From Cladocopium goreaui (Eukaryota > Sar > Dinophyceae > Suessiales > Symbiodiniaceae): a stretch of DNA of 64,000 bases. This document shows positions 37,015 through 49,000 of this stretch, one piece after another (within the stretch, counting starts at the first letter, position 1; each line of letters begins with the position of its first letter). The stretch spans positions 576,938 to 640,937 of the forward strand of contig CAMXCT020002024.1 of the NCBI GenBank assembly GCA_947184155.2, in the 5' to 3' direction. A program made the position numbers and the translations under genes. Under the pieces are notes generated by a model that saw nothing but the letters and a program-made list of their open reading frames with translations, ran no database searches and had not been told where the DNA came from.

Positions 37015-37290
37015 CAATATATATATATATACACACATATATATATATATATATATGTATTAATAGAATATGTATAATATATATATAGTATGTTTTAATA
37101 TGATATAATATAATATTTAATTTAATATATTTATATACATATTATATATATAATATAAATATATGTATATATAATACTATATATATATATATATATTAAA
37201 TTATACTTATATATATATTAAATTATATTTATATATCATATAATATATAATATATGATATATATATATATAACAATATATATATATATAC
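37015..37290. repeat. TA-rich microsatellite tract
   Basis: Nearly pure A/T with (TA)n and TATTAAAT words. Confidence 0.95.
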
Positions 37291-38880
37291 ATGGTTTTCC
37301 CATTAAAGTTAAACACACCATTTACAGGGTATTTCTCACTGCCACGTTTGATTCCCGGAGGGTAGATGTATTCCGGATTGAGATGTTTAGTTTCCAGAAA
37401 ATAATATTTTCACCAAGGAGAACTGGTTAACTGGTTCAGTGCTATGTAGATATACTAGACCATACTAGAATTACTAGATCAAAATCACCGGTTATATTTG
37501 AGGAACATCCTTATCGGCATGACCCAAATTTTGGGTTGCCATTTAGTTTCCGATCTCACATTTGCCAGGTACAGTTAGCCAAGAAACCTGTAGCCAAGGC
37601 AAGAAATTCGAACGAGACGGGGTTTGACCAGGTTCCCATGTGGGGTTTAGACAACCTCTTCGCAGTTCACTAGTGATGAACCTCACTGAAAGGGAAGGTG
37701 TTCTGTGTGTGTATGTCTGTTATCAGGGGGAAAGGATTATGAGGTTTACCTTTGAAACATGTTCATACATGTTCTGCATTGTGGCATTCGCATGACTGGC
37801 ATTGACTGGTCACATACTGTACATCTGTAATTCTGCACTGTTTCGCGGTGTCAAGCATGTGATTATAATCCCTTTTCTAGCTTATTGGTTTGTCATGATC
37901 ACTTTCGTTTAATTGATCTGTTTTCGCTGGTTTGTTTGTTTGGGACCACCAGTCAGACTGTGGTAGTTTTTTTGCGCGAGATCCATCCACGGTTGACATG
38001 CATATCGCATCGATGTTGCAGTTCCAACCCCTGGTTTGAGAGGACAAATCTGCTTGTTTTTGTTTTTCCTGGGGTCAATGAACCCCTTTTCTGGGGTCAA
38101 AGTAGAGACCTTCTGGGAATCATGGTAATGGAAATCTCCCAAATTTGTAGATGATATTGGATGGTTATCGAAAGTATGATTGGACCATTGCCAGGTGAAA
38201 TTCGATGGAGGTCATCAATTGTTGCTGATCTAACCCTCATTTTTGCTTGCTGAACCAGCATTTTTGTTGCTTAGATGATGTTAGATCCATTTGTATCGCG
38301 GACTTCGCAGACCAGCAAGAATACCATGTTGATCCATGTTGTTTGTTTGGTTGATTATGTATTTCTATGTATTTCTGGATCATCGAATAAACAATGTTCA
38401 TTCCCCATGGTCGGGATGGTCAAAGATCCAAGTGCCCCCTAGATAAGCTAAAATGGCTTACATCCAAAATAACTAGGGTTATGTAGATATAAAATGATAT
38501 ATATATATATATTGTTGATGGGGTTTATAAGCCAACATGACTGGGGCCACCACCTTGTAATTATGTGAATGCGGTTGGTTAGTTGCATAACATTATCCAA
38601 TTATTGCGTTCCCATTGTCTCCCCATTACTTTAATTTGTCCAGGATACTCACATTGCTTCCCATTAATACCAATGTTGGTCAAATACACCCAAATATATT
38701 TTCAAGTTGGTTATTATTTATAGAAATGCATACTTATATCCCGTATTATACCCCAATATATCCAATATTTGGTACAGTTATATCATAGTAATATGTCAAT
38801 AATATGATAGTTATTTACCTATATATATAATTATTCCCGAGAGCGCCTGCGAAGGGTTCTTCGTAAAAAAGCAGCCGTTA
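37291..38880. other. Non-coding stretch
   Basis: No repeat array or convincing coding frame. Opposed frames at 37,885-38,150 are not supported. Confidence 0.5.
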
Positions 38881-38884
38881 TACT

Positions 38885-39450
38885 AGATCTTCACTCCTTC
38901 ACATCTGCTGATCTAGATCTTCACACCCTCACACCTGCAGATCTAGATCTTCACACCTTCACACCTGCAGATCTAGATCTTCACACCTTCACACCTGCAG
39001 ATCTAGATCTTCACACCCTCACACCTGCAGATCTAGATCTTCACATCCTCACACCTGCAGATCTAGATCTTCACACCCTCACATCTGCAGATCTAGATCT
39101 TCACACCCTCACATCTGCCGATCTAGATCTTCACACCCTCACATCTGCAGATCTAGATCTTCACACCCTCACACCTGCAGATCTAGATCTTCACACCCTC
39201 ACATCTGCAGATCTACATCATCACATCCTCACATCTGCAGATCTACATCTTCACACCCTCACATCTGCAGATCTTCATACCTTCACACCTGCAGATCTAG
39301 ATCTTCACCCTCACACCTGCAGATCTAGATCTTCACACCCTCACATCTGCAGATCTAGATCTTCACACCCTCACATCTGCAGATCTACATCTTCACACCC
39401 TCACATCTGCCGATCTACATCTTCACACCTTCACATCTGCAGATCTCCTC
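38885..39450. repeat. 30-bp minisatellite (AGATCT/CTGCAG units)
   Basis: About 19 units of ATCTAGATCTTCACACCCTC followed by ACAYCTGCAG. No unique spacers separate the units, so it is not a CRISPR array. Confidence 0.97.
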
Positions 39451-39496
39451 TCGCTCTTCTTCTATTTCTCTCTTTAGGCCGGGGCGGTGCCGCCGG

Positions 39497-40010
39497 AGCG
39501 CCACGAAACGCAACCCTTTCGCACGAAATGGACGTTGGACGCCAAAAACTGAGGTAAAATTGCGATTTTACTTTGTCCATCGCAACCCTTTCGCACGAAA
39601 TGGACGTTGGACGTTAAAAACTGAGGAAAAAAAATTGCGACTTTGAAGCGTCGCGCGCAACCCTTTCGCACGAAATGGACGTTGGACGTCAAAAACTGAG
39701 GAAAAATTGCGACTTTGAAGTGTCCCGCGCAACCCTTACGCACGAAATGGACGTTGGACGTCAAAAACTGAGGAAAAATTGCGACTTTGAGGTGTCCCGC
39801 GCAACCCTTACGCACGAAATGGACGTTGGACGTCAAAAACTGAGGAAAAATTGCGACTTTGAGGTGTCAATCGCAACCCTTACACACGAAATGGAGGTTG
39901 GACGTCAAAAACTGAGGAAAAATTGCGATTTTACTTGGTCAATCGCAACCCTTACACACGAAATGGACGTTGGACGTCAAAAACTGAGGAAAAATTGCGA
40001 TTTTACTGTG
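39497..40010. repeat. ~70-bp tandem repeat, seven copies
   Basis: Units start with CGCAACCCTTWCGCACGAAA, continue with TGGACGTTGGACGTCAAAAA and end CTGAGGAAAAATTGCGAYTT plus a variable tail. Both strands stay open through several units; judged non-coding. Confidence 0.95.
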
Positions 40011-41047
40011 TGTAAAAGCTTCTGTGTGTAAAAGCGTCTGTGTGTAAAAGCGTCTGTGTGTAAAAGCGTCTGTGTGTAAAAGCGTTTGTGTGTAAAAACA
40101 TCTGTGTGTAAAAGCGTCTGTGTGTAAAAGCAACTGTGTGTAAAAGCTTCTGTGTGTAAAAGTGTTTGTATGTAAAAAGTGTTTGTGTGTACAAGCTTCT
40201 GTGTGTAAAGCTTCTGTGTGTAAAAGCGTCTGTGTGTAAAAGCGTCTGTGTGTAAAAGTCTCTGTGTGTAAAAGTGTTTGTGTGTAAAATTGTCTGCGGG
40301 TAAAAGCCTCTGTGTGTAAAAGTCTCTGTGTGTAAAAGCGTCTGTGTGTAAAAGCGTCTGTGTGTAAAAGTGTCTGTGTGTAAAAGTGTTTGTGTGTAAA
40401 AGCGTTTGTGTGTAAAAGCGTCTGTGTGTAAAAGCGTCTGTGTGTAAAAGTGTTTGTGTGTAAAAGCCTCTGGGTGTAAAAGCTTCTGTGTGTAAAAGCG
40501 TCTGTGTGTAAAAGCGTCTGTGTGTAAAAGCGTTTGTCTGTAAAAGCCTCTGTGTGTAAAAGCTTCTGTGTGTAAAAGCGTCTGTGTGTAAAAGCGTCTG
40601 TGTGTAAAAGCGCAAAAGCGTTTGTGTGTAAAAGCGTCTGTGTGTAAAAGCGCCTGGGTGTAAAAGCTTCTGTGTGTAAAAGCGTCTGTGTGTAAAAGCG
40701 TCTGTGTGTAAAGGAGTCTGTGTGTAAAAGCGTCTGTGTGTAAAAGGTGTGTGTAAAAGTGTCTGTTTGTAAAAGCGTCTGTGTGTAAAAGCGTCTGTGT
40801 GTAAAAAGCTTCTGTGTGTAAAAGCGTCTGTGTGTAAAGGACTGTGTGTAAAGGAGTCTGTGTGTAAAAGCGTCTGTGTGTAAAAGCGTCTGTGTGTAAA
40901 AGCGTTTGTGTGTGAAAGCGTGTGTGCGTGTGTAAAAAGCATCTGCGTGTAAAAGCGTCTGTGTGTAAAAGCGTCTGTGTGTAAAAGCGTTTGGGTGTGA
41001 AAGCGTGTGTGCGTGTGTAATAAGCATCTGCGTGTAGGAGCGTCTGT
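40010..41047. repeat. 16-bp minisatellite (TGTGTGTAAAAGCGTC)
   Basis: About 64 units of TGTGTGTAAAAGCGTC with variants AGCTTC, AGTGTT, AGCCTC. The first unit fuses directly to the last unit of the preceding 70-bp array. The long minus-strand frames reflect the repeat. Confidence 0.97.
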
Positions 41048-41278
41048 GTGTGATGGCATTCTCAGTTTGGAACGCAGCGAACAAATCCTTTGCAGTGGAT
41101 TGTGCAACTCTGCACCGACAAGCATAGTTTACCTCTTTACCTCTTTCCTTGGCTCAGATGTGAACGTAGAGACAAGATGCATTGTGTACAGAGTGAACAT
41201 CCATATTCTTATATGTACGCTGAATGTTCGTGAAACAAGTGACGATTGGCAAACAGGTATCTTGAACATTTCTTGGAC

Positions 41279-41320
41279 TTCTCGAGGTTTCTGTGGGGGC
41301 TGTCCCTGAGATCTCGAGAA
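41279..41320 (+). repeat. Conserved-loop hairpin, copy 1
   Basis: Stem TTCTCGAGGTTT / AGATCTCGAGAA (12 pairs, two G-T) around a loop close to CTGTGGGGGCTGTCCCTG. In the 5' flanking repeat. Confidence 0.75.
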
Positions 41321-41620
41321 TTGCATTGTGACAATGTCAGTGTTTGTTTACGATGCAGTGGATCTATGTAAGTACAGCACGAAAAAATATATGTAATGTT
41401 TTCATGGAAACGCATGAGCAGTGGACAAAAAATACTATTCGGGCCGATCCTGACATGCCGCCATTTTTAAGTCGGGACCTTATATGCAAATGAATAACAT
41501 GTGGTTTGATGATTTGATGTGTTCATTGTAAGCTTCACTGTTGACACGTTCAGCCTTCAGTTTGCAGGACTCTGCGACAGTGGTTCTTTGCCATGTCAAA
41601 CTCATGCGTGGCATTCTCAG

Positions 41621-42965
41621 TTCTTTTGTGGACATGTCCATGATGATTGTTTTGTGCACAGAGTGAACATTCTTATTCCCATATGTACGCTGAATGTTCG
41701 TGAAACAAGTGATGATCGGACCGCATGGTTTTTGACAATGAAAATGATCTGATGCTGGTTTCGCAGTGCGGTTGATGTATTTATATATAGCATGTGTATT
41801 GTTTGCATGTTTGCCATTCTTTGATAGACGTTGTTTGGGAAGCAGCAGCTGAGTTTTGAGCTTGCAGGTCGTTCTCCAGAGGATGGTGTCTTCTTATCGC
41901 AAGCTCAGGAGTTGCGATCCCAGTCTCGAGCTTCACAGAGTATGTTTTGCGTTGGTCCATGCTAATTCACTGTTTCACGTTCAGACCATGTTGACCTCTT
42001 TGCTCTATAGATGTGAATTGATCATTCCTTGTCTTAGATGTGAGCAAATGGACAAGACAAGAGTCACGCATGGGGAAACAAAATACCATGCAGCATGAGC
42101 AAATAGTGTAGGCATGCTTGACAAGACACCCCAACGGTTCTGGCATTTCTCGAGATTTTTTGAGATTTCTGAACGTGGTTCGATCCTTACTTACAAATTG
42201 CATGTGCGTCTTTCGTTGCCATGTCTGTTGTTAATGTTTTTTGTCACAGTTTGTCTTTTGAAGGACTTGGCATTCTGCAGAGTCTTCTATGCTGCTGAGG
42301 GGATTTGAATGTGCGTGATGCTCGCTTACCTTGAACTCATGAAGATGACGGATGTAGTTTATAGCATCATGGTACCGGCTTTTGCTTGTTTTTGTTGGCA
42401 AACTGTGTGGGAAATCGTCTATTCAAATGAACAACATGTGGTTTTAGTTGGGAATTCACGGTACCAGATTTCTTTGAAATGTGTTGCTTTGACGTGTTCA
42501 TTGCAAGCTTCACTGTTCAGTTTGCAGGTCTCGGCGACAATCGTGCCCATGTCCAGTGTCAAACTTAGCAGTTGTGCTTCGAGTTTCGAAGTGCGAGTGC
42601 GTAGCCAAGTGTCAAACTCATGAATTGTTTTCAGTTTCGAAGTCCATGATGATGCAACACGGAACAAGCATAGTGCACCTCTTTACTTCTTTACCTCTTT
42701 TCTGGGCTCAGACGTGAACGGAAAGACAAGATGCATTGTGCACGGAGGAAACAAGTGACGGTTGGCAAACAGTTATCTTGAACATTTCTTGGACTTCTCG
42801 AGGTTTCTGTAGGGGCTGTCCGTGAGATCTCGAGAATTGCATTGTGACAATGTCAGTGTTTGTTTACGATGCAGTGGATCTATGTGATGTATAGCACGAA
42901 AAAATATATGTAATGTTTTCATTGAAATGCATGAGCAGTGGACAAAAAATACTACGGGAATCATT
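41621..42965 (+). repeat. Left copy of ~1.35-kb direct repeat
   Basis: 41,621-42,186 matches 57,926-58,491 and 42,187 to about 42,965 matches 59,818 to about 60,605, almost base for base in the first parts. The two halves are contiguous here. In the right copy they are separated by 1,326 bp that carry a small gene. Confidence 0.9.
42795..42836 (+). repeat. Conserved-loop hairpin, copy 2
   Basis: Perfect consensus: stem TTCTCGAGGTTT / AGATCTCGAGAA, loop CTGTAGGGGCTGTCCGTG. Lies 185 bases before the ATG of the Helitron replicase gene. Confidence 0.8.
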
Positions 42966-43020
42966 GTACCGTACAATTTTGTGGTCGCTGTTTCATTTGC
43001 TGAAGGGAATGTCTGTGCGA

Positions 43021-46000
43021 ATGGAGCATGCGACCGCGTCATCCTCGTCGTCCGATGGCGTGGAAGTTCGGTTGCAGGAGCTGCGTAGCAGTGCTGTGAC
43101 CAGGGGTCGTGAATGGCTCCAGGATGCCCTGGCAAACATTTCAGTCATGGAGCTTCGCAAAATGGCGCATGCTCGAAATGTTGGCCGTGGACCGGACAAC
43201 AAGTGGCTTGCGGTTGGAGAGGTGCGCGCTCGATTGCTGGATGTCTTGGCACCACGCATGCAGGTCCGGTGGGGCAGAATAGGATTGTGACGAAAGTTGC
43301 GTGTTTGTCACATGGTGCAATGTTGTGACCGAATTTGCATGTGTGTCAGACATGGCATCATGTTTGTGACATGCCAAGGATCGACAAACAAATATCGTCA
43401 ACATTTGTTGCATCTCTTGAGGTCTCTGTAGGGGCTGTCCGTGAGATCTTGAGAATTGCACATGCCAACGTTCGTTTGTGATGTAGTGGATCTATGTGGT
43501 ATTATTTCATTGATATGCATGAGCAGCGGGAAAAAATTGTAGAATGATGGCGGTTTTGTGGTGGCAGTGTGTCGGATGCTGCAGGTGGAAGAGGCATCGG
43601 CTGCGAAATTGGAAGAACTTCGCCTTGGGGCTGTTTCACAGGGCAGGGAGTGGCTCAGTCGTTCTTTGGACGAAATGCGAAAAGAGGAGCTTCGAGTCCT
43701 GGCTACTGCGGGTGGTGTGGAGACACGATCCGGCAAGGCTTGGCTGCCTGTAGCAGAGCTGCGCAACTCGTTGATGAAAGTCTTGGAACCCTCCACGGAG
43801 GTTGGGTTCAACCAAAACATGTGTTGTGACATGAGTTGTTTTTGTGACCGAATTTGAATCTTTGTCACATGGTGCGATGTTGTAGAATGATGGTGGTTTT
43901 GTGGTGGCAGTGTGTCGGATGCCGCAGGTGGAAGAGGCATCGGCTGCCAAATTGGAAGAACTTCGCCTTGGGGCTGTTTCACAGGGCAAGGATTGGCTGA
44001 GGCGTTCTTTGTCGGAAATGTCAGCTCGTCCGCTTCGAGTTCTGGCTGCTGCGGGTGGTGTGCAGACACATTCCAACCGGAATTGGCTGCCTGTAGCAGA
44101 GCTGCGCAACTCGTTGATGAAAGTCTTGGAACCCTCCACGGAGGTTGGGTTCAACCAAAAAATGTGTTGTGACATGAGTTGTTTTTGTGACCGAATTCGC
44201 ATGTTTGTGAGACATGGCATCATGTTTGTGCAATACCAGGGATCGACAAACAAATATCTTCAACATTTGTTGCATCTCTTTAGGTCTCTGTAGGGGCTGT
44301 CCGTGAGATCTTGAGAATTGCATAGTGATCATGCTAATTTTCGTTTGTGATGTAGTGGATCTATGTGTTATGTTTTCATTGATATGCATGAGCAGCGGGA
44401 AAAATTTGTAGGGTGATGGTTGTTTTGTGGTGGCGGTGTGTTCCATGCTGTAGGTGGAAGAAGCATCGGCTGCCAAATTGGAAGAACTTCACCTTGGAGC
44501 TGTTTCAGAGGGTGAGGAGTGGCTCAGTCGTGCTTTGTACGGAATAGGAAGAGACGAGCTTCGAGTCCTGGCTACTGCGGCTGGTGTGGAGACACGATCG
44601 GGCAACGCTTGGCTGCCTGTAGCAGAGCTGCGTAATTCGTTGAAGAAAGTCTTGGCGACTTCCATGGAGGTTGGGTGTAATTAAAAAAACGACATCTTGA
44701 AGTTTCTGTGGGAGCTGTTTGTGACATCTCGAGAATTGAATTGTAGACTGTCGGCATTGCAAAAACGTCAAGTGCGGCTGTTTTTTTTATATATTTTTTT
44801 TAGCAGGAGCCGTGTCACGATGATACCCTTGCATCTGGTGCAAGTGTCTTGTGGGGCTGGCTGAAACGATGTTTGGAAAGTCCTTCGGCGCCTGATACTA
44901 CATTGCTTCGAGATGCTGTTCCAGAACAAAAAGATCGCATGCGTATTTTAGCGGTTTTGGCCGACAAGACCATGGGTCAGGTGGAGGGATTGCATCTTTC
45001 GCTTGCTTCTTTGGATGCTCGTGTGGTGGATGCGACGTTGCCGCTTCTTGCTACTTTCGATGAAGTGCAGCAATCGTGGCCCAGCAAAGCTGTCACGGAT
45101 TCTGTTGATTTATTAGATTTACCAGGTTACTTCGCCTCCATTGGCATGGAGCATTTGCTGCGGCATCAGGTCGTGGCATTGTTGTCCTGTGTTTTGCTGA
45201 GTGTATCGGAAGAAAGACGACTTCAATGGTGTCGTTTGGTGGGGTTCACCATCGACGCGGACATGTTGGAAGTGGCGAGCCGTTTGTGGGATGTCCACAC
45301 ACTTACAGCTGCCTGTGAATGGGACAGTTCTGGTGGTTATGAGGATCGTGACAATGTGGTGGAGGTGAGTGGTTGTCGAAACTATTGTATGGCCTGCGTT
45401 AGTTTTTTTTGTCGTGTCTTGCCGGTTCGCGGTTGTTTGGTCTTTGTGTTGCTTGCAGGTGGTCCTTGGCATCCTGTGGGGCACGAAAGCGTTGGTGGTG
45501 GATGATGAGGGCGAGGTGCGCCGGCGTCGAGGTAAGCTGGATGCTGCAGACGCGACGTACCTGCGATGCCTGATGCGGAGATATGGTTGGGAAAGATTTG
45601 ACCAGGACGTGGAGGTGTGCTATTGGTCCGAATGTTTTCCATCTGCTCGCTATGGGAACAAGAAGTGTTTACAGTTTGCTTGGCTTTTGCTGACGCAGTT
45701 ACTTCATCCTCGCCAGACGCCTGCATTGCAAGCTATGCGCTCACGTCACGATCCAGTGACGGTCGCAGAACTCCGTGATTCCAGGACGAGTGCGTGTCGT
45801 TGTTGTGTGTTTTGTGAAGTTTTCTTACCTTTGTCACCTTTGTGGGTATTTGCATGAGAAAATGAATTATCATGTGTTATAGACGGCATCATGATGCCGA
45901 GCTGTTTTGTCCCATTTATGGGGAAATGTTCTTAATAAAATGACATGACATATGTCATAGATGGCATCATGTTTTTGAAATACCAAGGAGCGACAAACAA

Positions 46001-49000
46001 ATATCTTCAACATTTGTTGCATCTCTTGAGGTCTCTGTAGGGGCTGTCCGTGAGATCTCCAGAATTGCTCATGTAAAGCATAATGGTACCGAGCTTTTTT
46101 TGTTTGCGCGATGAATGAGATAACGTATGTTATTTATACATCATGCGCGTGATCATGGTAGCCAATATATCTCGAGATCATCAGAGATATCTTCTCGAGG
46201 TTTCTGTAGGGGCTGTCCGTGAGATCTCGAGGAATTGCATACTGATTATGACATCGTGTGTACAGGAGCGGCGTGTCTCCGGTTGTCGTTCAATTGGAAC
46301 TGGATATACGACAATGGCAGGAAGTGCAGCAGTGCTTGCGGTTGCCGACTTCAGATGAAGACGGTGTGCTGTTCAAGCGGGTGTCGGAGTATTTGGAGAA
46401 GGAGAAGAAGGTGCGCTGTCGTTCCATGAAAGCTGCATTCCCTGGCGATGTGGACAACATCAAGGAGTTGAAGTTGGATTGTTTGGAAGCTTCGGATGAT
46501 GCAGAGAATGGTATCAAATGGAGATCCGACACGGAACGGAACTTGATGCAGTCGATTCCTGGGTGGACTGAAGGAACTCTTTGCAAGGCCGCTTTTGTGC
46601 CATTGAGTGCCATCCTTTTCGGCGCTGGCACTTCTGTTGTGGAATGTGTTCCGGAGGTGGATGTGGAAGGGGATGGTAATGCAGTTGTTCCTGACAGCAC
46701 TGGCTCTTCCTGTGTGGAAGTTGCTGAGGAGGCAGATGTGGAGATGGATGTTGCTGCGGGCATTGCTATGGAGGCCTTGCCAGAGAATTTGCAAGTTGCC
46801 AAGAAAGCATTTGCTGTGTTGGAAAATGTGAATATGAAGTTTGAGATCAAGCTGCGTGAAGTTGCGCAGATGTTGGACTGCAGTCCAGCTATCACTGCTA
46901 TTGGTGAAGCGCTGTCTGGCCTTGTGTTATGGTCTTATGATGATGATGATGTTCAGAATCCGCTGGAGCGTTACCAGTGCAGACTGTGCAATTTTGGAAC
47001 TGGCGGACAGAAAGAGTTTTTGGAACATTTAGTGGAGAAACACAGTGGAGGTGCCGATGCCAGCCGTGTGCTCATCGAGTATCGTAAGAAGGTCATTGGA
47101 CTATTGACACACCTGGGCCCCACAGTTTCTTGTCTGCGCTGACCTTTTGTGGGATCGGGGTACTGAGCTTTTTGTAGCTATTTGTGTGGAATTTGTATCA
47201 TAAACGGAGATAATAGTTTTAATTCACGGCGTCGTGGTACTGAGTTTTTTGCGTTTTGTATTTCTGTTAGCACGATCGGAGTAGGGTAGTGTAACATGTT
47301 TGATGCGAGATATCATGGTAGTGAAATTTGCTGATGATGTTTTGATGACGTGATGCATCAGGTCACCAGCTTTGCTTCGCAACGTCGCCTCATGGAGAAT
47401 GCTGATGAAAGGCTTCGACAGCCCGAGCAAGGAGGTCGCTTTGAAACTGCATGCGTGGTGTGTGCTCGCAGGTTTTGGCGGGAGCAGCTGAAGATGTTAA
47501 TCTTATTCCAAGATCCGGCTGGCAGCACCGAGTTGGAGAACGGTGCGGTGGATGTGATTCCGTGTGGTCAACAGGAACGCTTGTGTCGAATTCTTGGAGT
47601 TGAAAGATACAGTCGAAGATGGCCGAATATCCCTTTGGAGGCTCTGCATGCTTCGGCTGTTGAACATCCATACTGCAAGGGGGAGCATTTGCTCTTACAC
47701 AAGCGTCGGATGCCGGTGGACTTGAAGGACCCTTACCACTGACTGCACGGGTTTGTTGCTTTCATTGCGGGATCACGGTATACCAACTTGTTTGTAGCTA
47801 ATTTTCTGTTCACGGCATCGGATTACTCGACTTTGTTTGGGAGACTGCACGGGTTTGTTGCTTTCATTGAGGGATCACGGTATACCAACTTGTTTGTAGC
47901 TAATTTTCTGTTCACGGCATCGGATTACTCGACTTTGTTTGGGTGAAGTTCTAGTAGTATGTTCGGATGTCACTGCAATTGCAGGATCCTTGCCTGGTGT
48001 GCAGTGACTGCAAGGGCTCGTTGATGTCATCTAGTCTGACGTTGCCTCGGCACAGCTTGGCCAATGACCTTTGGATGGGCGAGCAACTGTCCGCATTGCG
48101 TGGCCTGGCCTCGGCCACGAAGCGACTTTTGCCGATGACACGGGCGTGCATGCAGGTTGTGGTATTGCAGCCCGGGCATTTGTCGCGTGAGGAACGTCAG
48201 CATGGCTTTGTAGGGAATTCGATTTTTCTCCCGCAAGCAAAGCCGTCTTCAGTGCTGACCACGCTCCCTCCAAAAGATGTTGATATGCAAGATGCAGTTT
48301 TGTTTGTTTTGGTTGGAAGCCAGAAGGATGCAGTCAAGGGCTCTTCTTTGTTGCGTGCCCCGAGAGATGAGTACACTGCCGCTGTTGAATGTTTGAGGAA
48401 AACGAATCCTTTCTATGCGGAGGTGGAACTGGGAGATGGCAGTGATGATCTTTTGGAGGGCTGTGTCCTGGAAACTGCGGAGGATTCTGCATTGGCGCAG
48501 GAGTTGCTGCAGCGAGGTCCTGCAGACGCACAGGGACAAGACGCGTCGGATGATGAGAAGATGGACGATGCGAGTGAAGAAAAGCGTGAAGGCCTAGATG
48601 CACCAGGCAGGGTTCTGAATTGAATTTGGTTTTATTGATTGCTTCATGGTAGGGACTGTCCGAATGAAGCGATCGAAAACGATGTTAATATCGAGTTTTG
48701 CTTTGTAACGTCTGCCTTTCGGAACCATTTTGTTTTGTGTGGCAGAAAGTAAATATGGAAAACTCGCGCACACATTGCAGGTGCAGGTGATTGCTTCATG
48801 GTAGGGACTGTCCGAATGAAGCAGCGTGAAGGCCTAGATGCACCAGGCAGGGTTCGGAAGTGAATTTGGTTGTATTCATTGCTTCATGCTAGGGACTGTC
48901 CGAATGAAGCGATCGAAAACGATGTTAATATCGAGTTTTGCTTTGTAACGTCTGCGTTTCGGAACCATTTTGTTTTGTGTGTGTGAAAGTAAATATGGAA

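Larger units (their letters stand above)
41048..43000. repeat. 5' flank of the Helitron domain: nested repeat family
   Basis: Non-coding DNA made of repeat segments that recur at 57.2-60.7 and 62.1-64.0 kb. Examples are TGGGCTCAGANGTGAACG, GATGCATTGTG, TTTGCAGGTCTCGGCGAC, TACGATGCAGTGGATCTATG and GAAATGCATGAGCAGTGGAC. Small open frames recur with the copies but are interrupted differently, so they are not called as genes. Confidence 0.75.
43021..44669 (+). other. Four SAP-like repeat exons
   Basis: Exon 1 (81 codons) and exons 2-4 (exactly 216 bp each, phase 0 at both ends) encode homologous units. Shared features are LEELRLGAVSQGREWL, KEELRVLATAGGVETR and WLPVAELRNSLMKVLEPS. The pattern of an Leu-rich helix, a Gly turn and a second helix with a basic residue resembles SAP DNA-binding motifs (inference). 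Exons 2 and 3 and their introns are nearly identical, showing recent tandem exon duplication. Exon 1 is the most diverged copy. Confidence 0.7.

Noticed and set aside
38885-39450. CRISPR-like regular 30-bp repeats
   Set aside because: Units are contiguous with no unique spacers, and the context is eukaryotic; this is a minisatellite.
39939-41125. Two minus-strand frames of about 380 codons
   Set aside because: By-product of the 16-bp array, open in more than one frame.
42309-42623. 104-codon frame repeated at 59,940-60,254
   Set aside because: It lies in the duplicated non-coding repeat; the more diverged copy near 62,110-62,330 does not keep the frame, and composition is unlike the replicase exons.
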